A stretch of 64,000 bases of DNA. Source: Romanomermis culicivorax (taxonomy: Eukaryota; Nematoda; Enoplea; Mermithida; Mermithidae). This document shows positions 35,801 through 44,341 of the stretch, piece after piece. The notes under the pieces are model-generated. The model saw only the letters and a program-made list of their open reading frames with translations. It had not been told where the DNA came from and searched no databases. The DNA lies in NCBI GenBank assembly GCA_963922205.1, contig CAWUHX010000238.1:523729-587728 (forward strand), written 5' to 3'. Each line of letters begins with the position of its first letter. Position 1 is the stretch's first letter. The translations under genes and the position numbers were made by a program.

Positions 35801-37159
35801 GGTACAGCATCTTTCATCCATTTCCCACAAGAATATTGCATAAAATCTTTGCAAGGATCTGCTGACTGATCCATCGTATCCAATACATACTTTGCTAGAA
35901 AAATTTCAATTTATCGAAGACATTCTTGCAACATAGGGTCACTCATCCAAATGCAAAACATGTCAATTGCCAGACTATTTTCTGGAGTGAATTTCACGAA
36001 TTTCTTCGAGACAAGTAATGATCCAGTGCTCTTGAAAAACTCTGTGGAGTGCACAAATGGTTCCTGAGGGGATTCCACCTGTAGAATTCCGGAGAAAAAT
36101 ATAGACATAATGCTCAGGAATAGCCGAAATCAAAATTTTTCGAAATTTTCTCACAACTTCAGAATCCATTGTCTATCACTACTTATCAACTTTGTTCTAT
36201 TTTATCGGCATTTAATAAATTTTTGTGCTACAGTAAAACTATATTTTTCCATGATTCACAAATGATGTCAGGTGACAGCTCTGAAAACGCCTTAACTGGG
36301 ACTGTTGTAGAAGGTTATCATATCACAACTTTCCCATGATTAAGCAGACACTGTTGGTAGGAGTGTGCGAACAGAAACTGATCTGTTGCAGGTTTGATTC
36401 CCAGAGCATATTTTTTGCAGTCACTACCACAAGGAAGAGTGCTAGAATTTCATCCTTGAAATTTTCGCTGTATGGTATTGCAATCTCACCGACTTCTTTG
36501 CATTCAGGTTTGTTGCAAACATCTACTCTGTTAGAAGTTGGCTGCTGTTTGCGGGCACCTTTTCCACGTTGACCTCTGTTGGCAGCTCGATTCACTTCAG
36601 TAGAACAAGTAAATTCGTGTAATAGTTCAGGAAGGAAAATCATGTTCTATCAGTGCCAGATTTATTGGGATATTTTAATTTGAAGATTGATTGCGAGACT
36701 CTGCATGATGAATCGATATCTGTGATAAGTCTTTGGTAATTCTCAATTTTGAACAAGAGTAAGACATAATCCTTTTGTTATTCATTCTCGAATTAACCAC
36801 AGAACACAAAATAATCTAATGAACAGACAAAAACACAATTCGAAGGCCGAGATGTGTTTTACCCATTTTTTCGTGTAAGCGCTACAGTCGACTTGATGAA
36901 AAAAGGCATTTTTATATGCAGGTTGTCTATTATTTGCGTGAAAATTTTTCTGCAAGTCAAGGCTTGTTTGGAAGAAATATACAGTATGATCTGCACCCAC
37001 CTTTTGTGCGTGTATTTGATATGAATTCCGGTTGGACATTGTCATCAGGCAATGCTGCAAAAAGAACCACATTGGTGAATCCACAGAATGAGAGAAGAAG
37101 TTAAGAATTTCACCGAAGCCCACAGAAACAAAGAGGAATGAGCTGAGTAGCAATAGCAT
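8436..37159 (-). CDS. M13 (neprilysin/endothelin-converting enzyme family) secreted protein, multi-exon, catalytic motifs degenerate
   Basis: The exon chain 35894-35748, 35692-35612, 35426-35200, 35146-34871, 34801-34653, 34590-34509, 33111-32878, 31134-31049, 30984-30836, 30790-30780, 30628-30524, 28341-28325, 28280-28154, 8897-8838, 8779-8681 and 8573-8436 joins in one frame, giving 661 codons and a TGA. Exons upstream supply a signal peptide and the first cysteine pair. Landmarks of the family appear in order: [58 protein letters not shown], a WW pair, [13 protein letters not shown] and a C-terminal NPKSRC. Family members are zinc metallopeptidases, usually type II membrane proteins of 700-770 aa. 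Here HExxH is missing, the third ligand position reads D, and NAxY reads DSLF. I infer a secreted pseudo-enzyme. Splice ends were placed by eye. Confidence 0.88.
9827..9830. other. target-site duplication CATA (left copy)
   Basis: CATA stands directly before the left LTR and again at 22507-22510 after the right LTR. A 4-bp duplication is usual for part of the Ty3/gypsy group. It shows that the two LTRs were inserted together. Confidence 0.8.
9831..10665 (-). repeat. 3' LTR of the complete element
   Basis: 835 bp, TGTCGTATTA to CTCTGACA on the plus strand, with TG...CA ends. By eye it differs from the other LTR at only four positions (near 10052, 10080, 10236 and 10265). The LTR holds short chance ORFs on both strands. 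Confidence 0.95.
10666..10680 (-). other. polypurine tract
   Basis: TTTGGGGGGGAGGGA on the minus strand lies directly upstream of the 3' LTR, where plus-strand DNA synthesis is primed in LTR elements. Confidence 0.85.
10666..11830 (-). other. 3' noncoding part of the retrotransposon
   Basis: Between the last ORF and the 3' LTR there is 1.2 kb without a credible gene. A GC-rich patch lies at about 10990-11290 and the rest is A/T-rich on the minus strand. A hydrophobic 100-codon frame at 11340-11642 arises from A/T runs and has no envelope features. The polypurine tract ends the region. Confidence 0.55.
11831..13728 (-). CDS. accessory ORF of the retrotransposon: charged, RS/RE-rich protein with a helical N-terminal domain
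   Basis: The main frame is about 600 codons (open from about 13648, stop TAA at 11831). Its first 300 residues look like a folded, helix-rich domain with many Trp, Tyr and Cys ([37 protein letters not shown]). About residues 310-440 are strongly charged with RE, RK, SR and ER dipeptides. The last 150 are Gln/Pro/Met-rich. No in-frame ATG opens it. An ATG at 13728, ten bases after the exonuclease stop, starts a different frame that could run into it after a one-base shift near 13640, so the start is either mutated, frameshifted or spliced. I do not recognise the family. RS/RE-rich tails are typical of RNA-processing proteins. Confidence 0.75.
13738..15209 (-). CDS. DEDDy-type 3'-5' exonuclease encoded by the retrotransposon, two exons
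   Basis: Exon 2 (14894-13738) has no early ATG. Exon 1 (15209-15125) starts with ATG and ends A|GTAAGT; the intron (15124-14895) ends ATTAG. Joining A to TG keeps the frame and gives about 413 codons. Numbered from the first codon of the exon 2 frame, Exo I is VIALDTES (Asp 53, Glu 55), Exo II is [12 protein letters not shown] (Asp 118) and Exo III is [12 protein letters not shown] (Tyr 222, Asp 226, a YX3D). A conserved Leu-rich stretch with W-G-Q-L lies before Exo III. All four metal-binding acids and the Tyr are present. The family includes RNase D, WRN, EXD and nematode MUT-7, which trim nucleic acids from 3' ends. The C-terminus is basic then acidic ([11 protein letters not shown]). The activity is inferred from motifs; the substrate is unknown. 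Confidence 0.87.
14895..15124 (-). other. small intron in the retrotransposon's exonuclease gene
   Basis: 230 nt from GTAAGTATCC to a GATTAG acceptor, AT-rich, with stops in the reading frame. Removing it joins an ATG-led exon to the exonuclease frame with no shift. The donor is a perfect consensus; the acceptor is weak. Confidence 0.65.
15608..18274 (-). CDS. pol: pol: reverse transcriptase, RNase H, integrase (888 codons)
   Basis: RT covers roughly residues 1-240, with LDLKSGYW (Asp 71), [10 protein letters not shown] and YIDD at 133-136. RNase H follows with TDASG (Asp 287), ERECLAVV (Glu 327) and TDHKPL (Asp 353). The integrase has an HHCC zinc-binding region (His 541, His 548, Cys 578, Cys 581) and a complete DDE core: Asp 609, Asp 668 and Glu 704, with 35 residues between the last two. 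The C-terminus has GPYEVIE and basic strands but no chromodomain I can see. All catalytic residues are present, so apart from the preceding TGA this polymerase looks intact. It copies the element's RNA into DNA and inserts it. Confidence 0.95.
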   Translation of the reverse strand: MKDMMEKGVIEPSRSPWAAPLFLVGKKDGTWRPVVDYRGINQVTKDDKFPIPRIDDYLDALGGARYFSTLDLKSGYWQVPMHSESKEKTAFICQEGLFHFKVMPFGLKNAPAEFQRLMERILYPYVWKICLVYIDDVIIFSKTIEEHIENLETIFRCLTNANLTLKPDKCSFMPASVKFLGHILDKNGMSVDPQKIEAVKNFEVPKSIKQLQKFLGLVQWSKRFIHNLAFIAQPLFKALAKKNRKEKFELSEEQLAAFESVKNALMTAPFLRYPVFDGSARFVIQTDASGTAIGAISYQEMENDRWTIAYSSRVLNDAETRYSTTERECLAVVYGFKQYRHYVMGFRVTIRTDHKPLTWLSAEKQQNQRLLKWALYLGQFNYIFEYVAGRENAFADFLSRSEEKGKIRSKRQETKEEIENEKSTTEPECMAVTRAMTRQMLEPETQETFIDPPPPTQQEIDQTLKEVKKDSELLSLELVKKQQQLDPKLVDIFGNVGENSSKKYFNSFHLENGVLYRENAHGKSQLVIPSRLRHLILHQYHGDTLMGHQGIDRIIAAIGNKFWWPNMENDIIKWIKSCVVCQLCRPIANPIQPLNPIPVSYPWEIVATDVVSISPLQEKRPYVIVFMDYFTKWVEAKCIPDQKADTIVRAFMEKVIYTHGTPKHLLSDQGSAYMSELMRNVCDLLKIKKINTTPYHPQCNGMVERFNRTLIEQIRRVAITDLDDWPHYLEQILFAYRITPHKTTKNSPHSLLYGHEARFQLDNEIARPIIIQNNYDTYRYMLTEHLLNTYKIINENHKKSAAERKLQYDKKAREKTFQTGELVLYQKGIIKGKADTTNDGPYEVIETSNLEKNVIKIRRAGKPDSRVQILSVNRVMPFVTRTPDFYCN
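18281..18283 (-). other. single in-frame TGA between protease and reverse transcriptase
   Basis: Upstream and downstream codons stay in one frame across this TGA; the next in-frame Met is three codons further on at 18274. It falls just before the conserved [10 protein letters not shown] start of the RT domain. In the older copy two other stops are CGA-to-TGA changes, and this one may be the same type, but no second copy of this spot is in the window. Confidence 0.8.
18281..21640 (-). CDS. gag-pro: gag-protease polyprotein (1119 codons)
   Basis: ATG at 21640 opens a basic N-terminus ([17 protein letters not shown]). A long Glu/Arg/Gln coiled coil follows at about residues 170-260, then a capsid-like region at about 310-500 with the [11 protein letters not shown] motif. 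An Asn/Gln-rich nucleocapsid comes next, with a CX2HX4HX4C variant zinc knuckle near 586-600 in which the second Cys of the usual CCHC is His. An aspartic protease has [11 protein letters not shown] (Asp 775) and IILGLDFL. The remainder is an acidic linker leading into RT. The frame ends at TGA 18283-18281, exactly in frame with pol, so this TGA is the only thing separating gag-pro from pol. It could be a nonsense mutation or a readthrough codon. Confidence 0.93.
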   Translation of the reverse strand: MKKVSKPKLTIRKRPGRWPKVTLSQTELTKEDHDERMANMEATIEQVAKKFANSPDDSNKDQTIDAETYDYADQGIQTSSGSVSSFEKINVTPKTNVVSFHNSKYTPTIPEIDAKIGIETKPRNETERPTKGNLQDVATLAILESMQRAVDKSTNAVNMERTKAALREQEILEQLMQERAERKLLEERLREQDQQNARKIMEEVEKQMRELMRKTDKKLDERISNYENTEILQSEPVKDHLDRSLERKLNWFENHLAQAQAQGAQYRRMEDGIPTTSWNRGMEQPVSGSINRNPQDYGRYCEDPKKRIKIILGRMKNKEISDKMEAAEILNFFACLEGTFKPEDTEDLRIEVLWRCCDFETSTYVDKNSSYEEGKASVIRMIAPKMDTPALRRELHDMKKRKGETTKDFLRRIKTYVHLLNYEKTENEQNRIVIETYFHKAPVYVQTRMEGRLHEFKNIASLAEFVNKLKADTTAWKEFSEDQEDGEDDRLNRVYENRRFNNLQFRPQDSNTGQQQQIIRPQQIFPPPPAFQTPLSQQDIMKMVNEAIRSQGPPTLNRWGVNNNPNNVPYNNNLPGRILGNPYRRPYCTYHKSNSHSSENCFILHPELIQPTDQGRSWNRGNNFYNRNFDHRGGFVNRGRAGFANFGQRVPYHNNNVEQNPNVAYYYRQNNAPQPPPNIVPATTSQPVNNPPNNSVNVINSQEAKKQDKPEIIALDGVLIENYELGLGNVINSTSETKPRLPNDNEHLFLENFRKCQPLLIPVRIRGEEFKALIDTGAQSSFMRTDTASRLLNTPKTKFPILNSVVTAVGKRVTTYGPTFVYVGTGFGNFLARFALLDNLNEGIILGLDFLTHPSIQASIDFRNGHIRLANVEKQIISETLFDDAQIPSRLPIPTNPMVLDYVPLQEEVKEEDLPELESDEDQEQVMRITEMNEETFIWTKNGTYIPPNTTSFVQAVVWPQKDWAKGPIVVEETGKDTLFDVDASIVDARDNNFRILLINETNKGIKLRSNELIAKSKTKFMGPEFDEKIHQLQSEPQTQWQIEPEFVKIVTQLVKESSVDREGQQQLMNVLLKHRQAFSMKNDPSTMTHEAEHKIDTGDALPVQKHYWRAPIMQRDII
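21655..21670 (-). other. primer-binding site
   Basis: TGGTGACGTGTACAGC on the minus strand starts one base after the 5' LTR. The TGG start fits a tRNA 3' CCA. The priming tRNA was not identified. Confidence 0.65.
21672..22506 (-). repeat. 5' LTR of the complete element
   Basis: 835 bp, the same length and ends as 9831-10665. It should carry the element's promoter; I could not pick out a convincing core promoter by eye. It lies one base from the PBS and 31 bases upstream of the gag start codon. Confidence 0.95.
22511..28153 (-). other. upstream part of the large M13 intron
   Basis: No supported exon was found. Besides the ~355-bp tandem repeat at about 24060-25000, I see only AT-rich sequence and short chance ORFs. 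A near-identical TTTGGCGAAAAAG context occurs at about 22535 and 25570, suggesting a minor dispersed repeat. Confidence 0.45.
24060..25000 (+). repeat. degenerate tandem repeat, period about 355 bp, three copies
   Basis: Shared words recur in order: TGTTGCAGTGGAACTAA near 24190, TGTTGCAGTAGAACTAA near 24548 and TGTATTAGAACTAACA near 24905. They are followed by ACTATCGTTCAAAAAAA, GATGATAATTTGAAGC and AATGGTACATGTTRT in equivalent places. Copies differ by many substitutions. No coding potential was seen. Confidence 0.6.
28154..28341 (-). CDS. M13 gene: exons over the WW motif
   Basis: A 17-nt exon (28341-28325, FETKA) and a 127-nt exon (28280-28154) are separated by a 44-nt intron from GTATAT to GGGAG. 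Joined, they read [18 protein letters not shown], the same length as the neprilysin stretch from FD to [11 protein letters not shown] and TDKSE follow before GTAAGT. The acceptor of the small exon may lie further upstream, because the codons before it also stay open. Confidence 0.72.
28785..30052. mobile_element. ~1.27-kb non-autonomous element with ~60-bp inverted ends
   Basis: The left end reads TATGACTAATCGGTGGAATC then TGCGTGCGGATGCGG. The right end, reverse complemented, reads TACAACTAATCAGCGGGATC then TGCGTGCGGATGCGG. The interior has no transposase; it holds a 400-bp AATTAAATTT-rich stretch (about 29080-29510) and a nested 246-bp element. The exact ends and target duplication are unclear. 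It lies in an M13 intron. Confidence 0.6.
29642..29887. mobile_element. 246-bp MITE with TAGTCTGTTTTT inverted ends
   Basis: The left end reads TAGTCTGTTTTTCTCGAAAT. The right end is the inverse of TAGTCTGTTTTTTATAAAAT. Both are flanked by TA (29640-29641, 29888-29889), the target typical of Tc1/mariner-type insertions. A second, more diverged copy lies at about 50988-51240. It is nested inside the 28785-30052 element. Confidence 0.7.
30524..33111 (-). CDS. M13 gene: central exons including an 11-nt microexon
   Basis: 33111-32878 encodes the PRSSFC and [15 protein letters not shown] region. 31134-31049 encodes [18 protein letters not shown]. 30984-30836 encodes [25 protein letters not shown], aligned to the family's NAxYxxxxNxI with the Asn and Tyr lost. 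An 11-nt exon at 30790-30780, flanked by TTTTCAG and GTAAGC, restores the frame. 30628-30524 then reads [16 protein letters not shown] followed by [10 protein letters not shown] where active enzymes have G-HExxH-F. The 33-31 kb intron carries two small inverted-repeat elements. Confidence 0.8.
31744..31914. mobile_element. small inverted-repeat element, CGGAACGG family, copy 1
   Basis: The ends are inverted copies of TCATTTATACTTGCCTTTT. The interior carries GGAACGGAATGCAACC and, on the other side, TTCCGTTCCGTCGAAAAAGG. It matches the element at 32126-32364 but is shorter. No protein is encoded. It lies in an M13 intron. Confidence 0.65.
32126..32364. mobile_element. small inverted-repeat element, CGGAACGG family, copy 2
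   Basis: The left end reads CTTTATACTTGCCTTTTTCG and the right end is its inverse, giving ~33-bp terminal inverted repeats. (GGAAC) runs sit just inside each end. It is 240 bp long and shares its interior (GAAAGGGAAATTTTCGTTC, TCAGGCTGAAC) with copy 1. Confidence 0.68.
34025..34105 (-). other. tRNA-like sequence (class II, Ser/Leu-like), probably a pseudogene or SINE head
   Basis: The minus strand has GGCTCAGTGAGC resembling an A box, and GGGGTTCGACTCTGC as a T arm with a good B box. A long gap between suits a class II tRNA, and the outer ends GCC...GGC can partly pair. The D loop is too short and no clean anticodon stem forms, so a working tRNA is unlikely. Confidence 0.35.
34289..34459. 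mobile_element. 171-bp hAT-type MITE
   Basis: The ends are inverted copies of AGTGGCGGATCCAG, the left one imperfect, with GGAGGGGCGG just inside. Flanks ATGAAGGA (34281-34288) and ATGAACGA (34460-34467) form an 8-bp duplication with one mismatch, as made by hAT transposases. It lies in the M13 intron between 34509 and 33111. Confidence 0.7.
34509..35894 (-). CDS. M13 gene: N-terminal domain exons
   Basis: Six exons with matching phases encode the first part of the M13 domain. These include [21 protein letters not shown] (the DPC and CG-W cysteine region), DLYKKCMDM joined to [11 protein letters not shown] and GGWPIL, an FVEHETII exon, an [10 protein letters not shown] exon and [12 protein letters not shown]. 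The last two correspond to the stretch before and over the N-Y-L-W motif of neprilysins. Introns here are short (55 to about 320 nt). ORFs at 35911-36169 lie in the preceding intron and do not fit this frame. Confidence 0.88.
36490..37159 (-). CDS. M13 gene: signal-peptide exon and first cysteine exon
   Basis: ATG at 37159 opens [18 protein letters not shown], a good cleavable signal peptide; an in-frame ATG also lies at 37204. A second exon ending at 36490 encodes a basic stretch ([11 protein letters not shown]), then [10 protein letters not shown], and stops at G|GTGAGA in phase 1. That phase matches the exon at 35894, giving the normal M13 spacing between the first cysteine pair and the DPC motif. 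The donor of the first exon (about 37085) and the acceptor of the second (about 36560-36645) are not certain. Confidence 0.65.
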
Positions 37160-38949
37160 TGTTGGATGAAATAACAAGTTCTGGTTCCCAAAAACAATAT
37201 TCAACGTTTCGTTTTTAGAATTAATGGCATAGTAAACAATCCCTGTAGTACAAAAGCTTTTTCCACTTTGTAGAAAAATCGCATTTTATGATGATTCTGT
37301 TACCATATATAATTCGAAAAACGACACACCATGAAGATCACTTTAGGGCGTCTTTAAAGATAAGGAATCGGAATGTGTAAGCTATTATAGAGCGTTTTTT
37401 CATATGCTGTTTTTCTGAAATTACTTCAAACCAGGTGCTATATATGTATGAAGTGTGTTTTGATGGAATTCTATAACTTACTGTTAAGCGAAAGTTCTTC
37501 AAAATAAGTCCTACTTCGTGGACAGCAACCCGCCCTAGTTCCAAGAAAGTGACTTTGGCAAAGTCGACTGTATAATTGCCTTTAGCACTATATCTGATAT
37601 TGAAAAGACTTCTGAAAGATCTCCACAGTCCATCAATTTTGCTCCTTATTACTGTACCTGATTTTTGGCGTACTTTGCTTCCAAGGCTCCGTTACTCTAA
37701 ATAATGATTTTTATGAGGATAAACAATCGCAAATGAGAAAAAATGACTTTTATCGGTTCTCTGAGTAGAAAAAAGTTTTCGGACTTGGAAATTGCATTTT
37801 TAGAACTTAAAATCATCCAGCGTTTCGCTCCAATCATTATTGTAGTAATTTGGAAGCACGAACATTAAAGTGATTACCACTTATCAATTACTGTTTGATT
37901 GCAGTTTTTCTTGAAACCTATGACACATGTTCATGATATTTACATACTCTATTTGACTGCCTTAAGAGTAGCATTAAATTAAATTTTATTCAAGATGAAT
38001 TCACCCTAGAGAATACTGGTTTTTGTCTGTCAGAGAAAAAGTGTCATGTCTCTTTTCTGTAAATTTCAGCACAGTGAAGTAGAAAAGTAAAATGACTGAC
38101 ATGAGAGAAATACGTTGCTGTCAAAATTTAATGCTAAAATTGTCAACCTCTGGAATCCGATATATGAGCAATATCCCATTTCAACTGCTATTGCTACTGG
38201 GGAAACATTTTCCTGAACTAGAAGAAAATTTACCAAGGGCAAAAATTTTCTATGAATTCCCTCAAACCAACGGTTAAGCAACAACAGAAAATTTTCGAAT
38301 CAAGGATGGGTAAGCCAGGGTTTGAACTCCAATTAGAATCATTCATTTGCATTTTTCCCATTGCTAGAAATGTTCAATTTATGATTTTATTCCAAAAGTA
38401 ATTTGATACAACAGAATAATAATCAAAACTTATCGTTCCCAATTTGATTTCTTTTCTTTCAGACAAATGAGAACAACAGAACAGTTGATTGTGGAGGGTT
38501 AGCCTTTCAGTATCCAGGGTGATATTCTCTGGGCGATTACCAAACGGGTCCGAAAAATTGGAAATGCAAAATTTTCCGATTTCTATGTAATATGTCGGGT
38601 GTAAACACGGTAAGCGTATGTCAAAATTCCATAAATAAAAATTGTCAATAAAATTGCATGAATGTAACTCACAGGAAATATAAAATACGAACTTCTTATT
38701 ACCCTTACTTAATCTATAGGTTTCTCTTCCCTTCAATTTTCGAGAAGAAAAACAAAAACTTTTTCCGGAAATTCATGCTAATATCTTAGTTGAACAGCTA
38801 TTGAGAGACTGAGCCGCATTTTTATTGAATACCAATTCCAAAATTGATGCGAAAACAAATTTTTCCGCCGAATTTATTTCGTTTTATTTCTATATTTCAT
38901 ATACTCATACTTTTTCAAGTGATCAAAATCAAGTCTGCCTAATCACAGC

Positions 38950-39115
38950 ACTTTCAGAGCCTCAAAAATTTGAAAGTAACATCTTCAAAGAAGTTACCGA
39001 AAAGTTTGCAACCTTTAAAGCCAGTTTACTCTCAAGCTTTCAACGTTGGAAAACTATCTCCAATACAAATCTTGATAATTTTAGCAAATGATCAACTCTG
39101 ATGTTTCAAAATATT
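38950..39115 (+). repeat. dispersed repeat, copy 2 (partner at about 3545-3705)
   Basis: It shares CTCAAAAATTTG, AAGAAGTTA, AAAAGTTTGCAA, TTTACTCTCA and GATCAACTCTGA in the same order with the segment near 3.6 kb. Confidence 0.6.
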
Positions 39116-40019
39116 GCAACTGGCTATGTATATTAGTTCAGTTCCGCCCTAGGAGGCATATGCACTGGGTTGTAGTGTGCACTGTTTACAAAGTTTCAAT
39201 TAATTTTTTTAAATTTGCATTGTGCTAGCAAACCCTTGATCGACTAATGTAGTTTACACCAGAGCTATCCTGGTTTTTGTGAGTATTTTCCAAGGACGAC
39301 TTACTATGGGCAAAGATGTTGTTCGCTTTCACACACATTACAGCCACGTGATTCATGTTTTGTTGTTAATTTAATTAATTTTTTATGTTCGAAACTGATT
39401 GATTTGTGTCGTTTTGAACCAGTTTATGAATTATCACTGATATTTTTGGGTTTATAGTTTGTTGACGGCACTATCTAGCTGATCGAAAACATAAGCACAT
39501 TTTCCGGGTAATGTAGGAGTTATTGATTTTAGCCCCGGAAAAATCTGGAATATTCTTGGAAAATGACCTGGAAAAGTTAGGGAATTTAATTTTATAAAAC
39601 CGCTGGACATCCTAGCTCAAAAATATTCTCTATCAATCGATCTTATAAAAAGATTCATATCGCAAGAGTCGTTGTTTAATACTAACAGGGTGGCCAGCAA
39701 TCTGGAAAACTAGGAAACCCGGGGAATAACCGGTGATTTTGAAAAAATGATTAAGTTTTTATCATTCTAAACAAATTGCTACATATGTCAGCAAACCTTA
39801 TAGACAGGGTTTTTTTAATTTTTCAAATTTTATTTATTGAAATTTTATGAAAAAAATAAAGTTTTGAGTTGAAAATTGTCTTTTTTGCGATCATGAAAAC
39901 CGTTTAGAAAATTATTATATATAGATTCCGGTCCCGGTTCTAAAATTTAGTATTGTTCGGTTCCGGTTCCAATATTCTGTTCGGTTAATAACGGTTCCGG
40001 TTCCGGTTAACCGTTTCAC

Positions 40020-40470
40020 CTCTAGTGGGTAGTGGTGGTCTCGTGTGCTGGGCAGGCCGTGTGAGGAACAGCCGCGCGCCCTTCCCGCTGCGAGCAAGAA
40101 AGGCACTGAATGGTCAGCAATGTCGTAGGCCGACGCATCAGAAAAATAACGTTTGGTCAGAGGTTCGAACCTTCGACTTTCAGCATATGAGGCAGACGCG
40201 CTACGAACTACAGTAATTTGAGTTCCATGAGTAGTTCGGAAATTATGGTCGTAGTGGTGGTGTAGATTAGGCAGGCTGCGTAACAAACTACCAGACTCAC
40301 CGCTCCCATATCGTTCCTTACTTCAAAGAAAAGAGCCCTGAACGGTCATCAATGTTGTATGCTCAAATCCACATAGCTGCCATGTTAGAAAAAAAATGCC
40401 CACCGGGGGAGCAAAATCCTGGCTTTCTGCTTACAAAAAAGAAGTGCCACTAACTACCCTAGTCAAGCCA
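40020..40470 (-). repeat. two tandem tRNA-derived SINE-like units
   Basis: On the minus strand a head near 40226-40150 reads CTGTAGTTCGTAGCGCGTC, an A box. Then comes TCTGCCTCATATGCTGA, an anticodon arm with CAT in a 7-base loop, and GGTTCGAACC as B box. It looks like a tRNA-Met with decayed acceptor, D and T stems. A body follows to about 40020. The adjacent unit at about 40240-40470 repeats the body (GGTAGTGGTGGT, CTGAAYGGTCA) with a weaker head. Confidence 0.5.
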
Positions 40471-41399
40471 CATGGATGGTTTTGAAATTTTGATTGTATT
40501 GATGGTAGTGATCGTCCAGGGCTCCAATCTTACCCTGAAAATTTTATACGTTGAATTTCAGCACAAAATTATATTGCACAGCCTGTTATTGAATTCTTGT
40601 TTTAGGTCAAAATTCTGATCTACGGACATATCTTTAAGTGAGACCATATATTTGCTTTGGTATTGATACCTCGACGATAGTTTCTATTAAAAAACTTTGA
40701 GTTGAATATCAATCGACCAATCACGTCAAAATCTATATTAAAATTTGTTTTTAAAGGATGTATCCCATTTACTCACCAAGTAACGACGAGTTAAACTTGG
40801 CGTAGAAGTCTGGTCTTAAATCATGAAAATCATTCATTCAAGTCTTCATTCTGATCCACATGCATGTCGTGAAGTGAGACTATATATTCGATCCGGTATT
40901 GTCACTTCGACGGCAGCTCATAATTCAGCAACAGTGACTTTAATATGAATGGACAGGTCTCGTCAATATCTACCTTCTGATTTTTAAAATGAATATAATG
41001 TTAACGAAATGCATCTCAATCCCAGGTTTTGATCCGCTATCCTTTTAAACTGGATCTATCCGTTTAACACATTCGTATCACATCAAGGGGAACATATTAA
41101 ACTACAGTAAGCTCTGGCGTATTGATTCAATGTTGATCCAACGTTAGCAATCTCAAAAAAATATTGCCATCGAAAGTCTAACAATATTCATGGTCACTTT
41201 AACTACCTAATCTTTCGGGAACATTTCAACTCAAGCTCTGTGATTCATTAACTTCTCAGAAGTTCGAAGCTCATGCATTTATCGCAACTTTGTTTGGTTC
41301 AATTGGTTCTCGCTTCAAATTTTGGACTCAAGTCCAAATATCATCTACAATGTTTGACGCGAATCAATGTTTTATAGTAGTACTCCGGTTTCTTGATCC

Positions 41400-42270
41400 G
41401 TATCAACTTGTTGCAGTAATGCAAAATTTGAGCTTCCGCATGGCGGAAGTAAGCAATGTGATTCGGGTCCGAGATCTGCTGCACAGAAATTCAGGCAACG
41501 CGATCCTAATCAACATATTCCTAAAATTCCAAATTTGTTTTTCACATACAATCCTGAAATGAGCTGTTTCGAGATCTGAATATGTTTTTCCCATAATAAT
41601 AGTCGAATATAATCTTGGAATGGACATTATTGAGATTCTATTCAGAATATACAGCCCAAATCATGATTTTCCCATGATCTTAAAATCAGTCTTTCGCTTG
41701 GAGGTACTCGAATATGCATTCTTCACGCGTTTTTCTGACACCACGATCAGAAAATTTGATCCAATCATCTAAAAATCCTTGTGTCTGTTTTCTTACACTG
41801 AATTGATTTGTTCATATCGTTCTAAGAACATTTAATTTACTTATCTGAGGATCACAACATCTATTCCCCATACGAAAACAAATCAATTTGATTCTGAAAT
41901 GGGCTTTCCATGCTAACAACATTTCATCCAAATTATACCAATCTAAATATCTAGAATTCTGTTTTTTCATATGAAGATAATTTAACGATTCCGAAATTGG
42001 CGTTTTTTGATCCCCTGATCAAAATATTTGATCCATATTATATTTATCAAAAAATTCTAACATTCATATGCTTGTCACATGAAGATAAGCGAATGTGATT
42101 CGTGATTCAACGTGAATATTTTTCGACATCATGATCAGAATAGTCGATCCAAATAATACTGATGCAAAAATCAAAAAATCAGCTTTTCACTTTGACATCA
42201 TTCAATATTAGTCAGAAATAGACGTTTTTCGACCCCGAGATCCCAATACTTGATATATGTTTGTGTTAGC
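41400..42270 (+). repeat. degenerate tandem repeat, period about 105-120 bp
   Basis: Variants of CATGATCAGAATATTTGATCC recur at about 41745, 42015, 42130 and 42235. Each is preceded by a variant of GAAATNGNCNTTTTTCGA. Copies are diverged and no coding potential was seen. Confidence 0.5.
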
Positions 42271-44341
42271 ATTATGAAACTGAGATCTGCTTACTGTAGT
42301 CAACACCGATTTTTCGTTTCTATTGATCATTGGCATTTGTTGACCTTTCAGCGCTCGAGACTAGACTACTGATTAAACGCGTTTCACGCACCATTAATTG
42401 AATGTTAAAAAACATATTTGCAATAAAATGATGTTGGAAAGTCTAACTGCTGAAAAATGCTGACACTTGCATTCATTGCTACTACAGTCTTAGCTTTGAA
42501 TTATTAGAAGCTTATTATCCATGACCATGAAACTTCGCAAACCGAAAGTGAATGGGCAACATGTGTCAAATGAAAAAAGGGTGTTCACTGTTGTTCTGTT
42601 GCACTGTGATTTACCATCAGTATGCACAGCTCTCGTCCGCTGTGATTATGCACATGAAATTTTGATGATAGAAAAGGACAGTATGAAGGATACCCGGCGG
42701 AAAACAATGTCCGGTGATAAGCCAGACTTTCTGTGTAAAAAACTACCGGGGTTGAATCACACTGTGTTCTTTAAGCCCCCCCGCATCAGGCAGCTTTTTC
42801 AGTAATATTTGGGGCATCGCCGACAACTGGAAACATATTTTTTGGCTTTTTTTGGATATATTGCTTTGTAGCGCGAAAAAAATCTTCAGTTGTCTTATTT
42901 TTCATGTTTCACCAACAGGTGGTTTCCAAACTCCAATCATTTTGAAATAATCGATGAGAGGTCGTTGTTCCGGCAAGCGCAGCATTATTTGAGATCAGGG
43001 GCCAGTTGGAATATTCGTGTTTAAGTCCGAAGTCACGATTACTTCGAGTAAAATAATCGCAAGCTCGCGAATCTCAGGATGATCCTCGACGTTGAGATTA
43101 TCCCTAATTCGGAATAATCGCAGGTTCAGACCAAGTGATGTAGTTGCAATAAATCATTTAGCCTAATTTTGACCCTGCCGCCAGTGTTTGAATGAGACAC
43201 AAACGTTAATTATCATGGTAGCAGGTTCAAGACCGGGAAAAATTTTTTCCACACATTCTGGAATGAGCTTGTGTTAATCGAAGGTCCGCACGACTTTCTC
43301 TTCATTCTGAACTTTCTGAGATGGCGCAATGTGCAGGCGCATGAGTTCAGAGAGCTGAAGAGTGCGCTCTGTATGGCGCCAGTTCGTCCTCTTAGAAATA
43401 GAACAGCGCTGGTGCACTGATCGATTAATAATTAAACCAAATTGATTTTTTTTTTATGTATTCGATCGGTATTTTTGGCATGCAGCCGAGGTTTTTTGCA
43501 CACAGCAACCGAATTTCAAGCCGTTCAACCAAATTTCTACGGGAAATTCGAACAATGCAGTCAAGAGCCGGAGCTTTTGATTAGATTATCGAATTTCCTG
43601 TCGAGAAATGACTTTTTTAGGGTGCTTTGAGAATGTCATTCTAGCTTATGCTTAAAGCTTTCAAACGTCAACATATCGGGAACCGAATGAAAAATCCGGT
43701 CCGCATCAGAAATCCAGCGCACACTCCAAAAATTTTTAGGGCTGGACATGAAACTCAATAACCTAATCAAAAGGGACGTAGTTGCATAGACCGAAAGTGT
43801 TTAAGTTGACAACTTTTTAAAAATTCAGCACATACACCAGAAACCCGAAATCGATCTGACAAAAATTTGAAGTGGGTATGAAACATTATTTTTGTGTTTT
43901 GAAGAAGAAAATTCAGCTCAAGATTCAAACCTATGATAAGAAATGCCGATATAAAGAGAAGTTTTGACAAAAAAACGAAAAAATGCTCATGTGCGCGTAG
44001 ATCAGTGCCCAAAAAAAAGAACAGGTTCTAATTTGAGGCGAACAAACAAAGCGCTGCCGCCGGTACAGCTAAATAGATCAACCCAAAGTTCTTGACGCTA
44101 TGCTGTATCTCAGCGCAAGTGCCTGCTCGGTGGTGTGGTCAGTTCATAGCACACGATTCGGACGCAAGTATGACCTCGGCTTAATGATTCAGGATGATTC
44201 TAAATCCTAATTACAGACAACCGGGATTAAGTTCTTGTAAATACGGATCTAGTGCCTGTCTTGCTTCTGAACGGGCAAGTTCGTTCATACAAAGATTTTG
44301 TGGATGCTCCTTGCAAAAAATGGCCAGACATAGTCGGGTTA

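Noticed and set aside
35911..36169. Open frames including CIWMSDPML as an M13 exon
   Set aside because: Using it would need a 27-nt intron. The exon ending at 36490 joins directly to 35894 in phase and gives the normal cysteine spacing.
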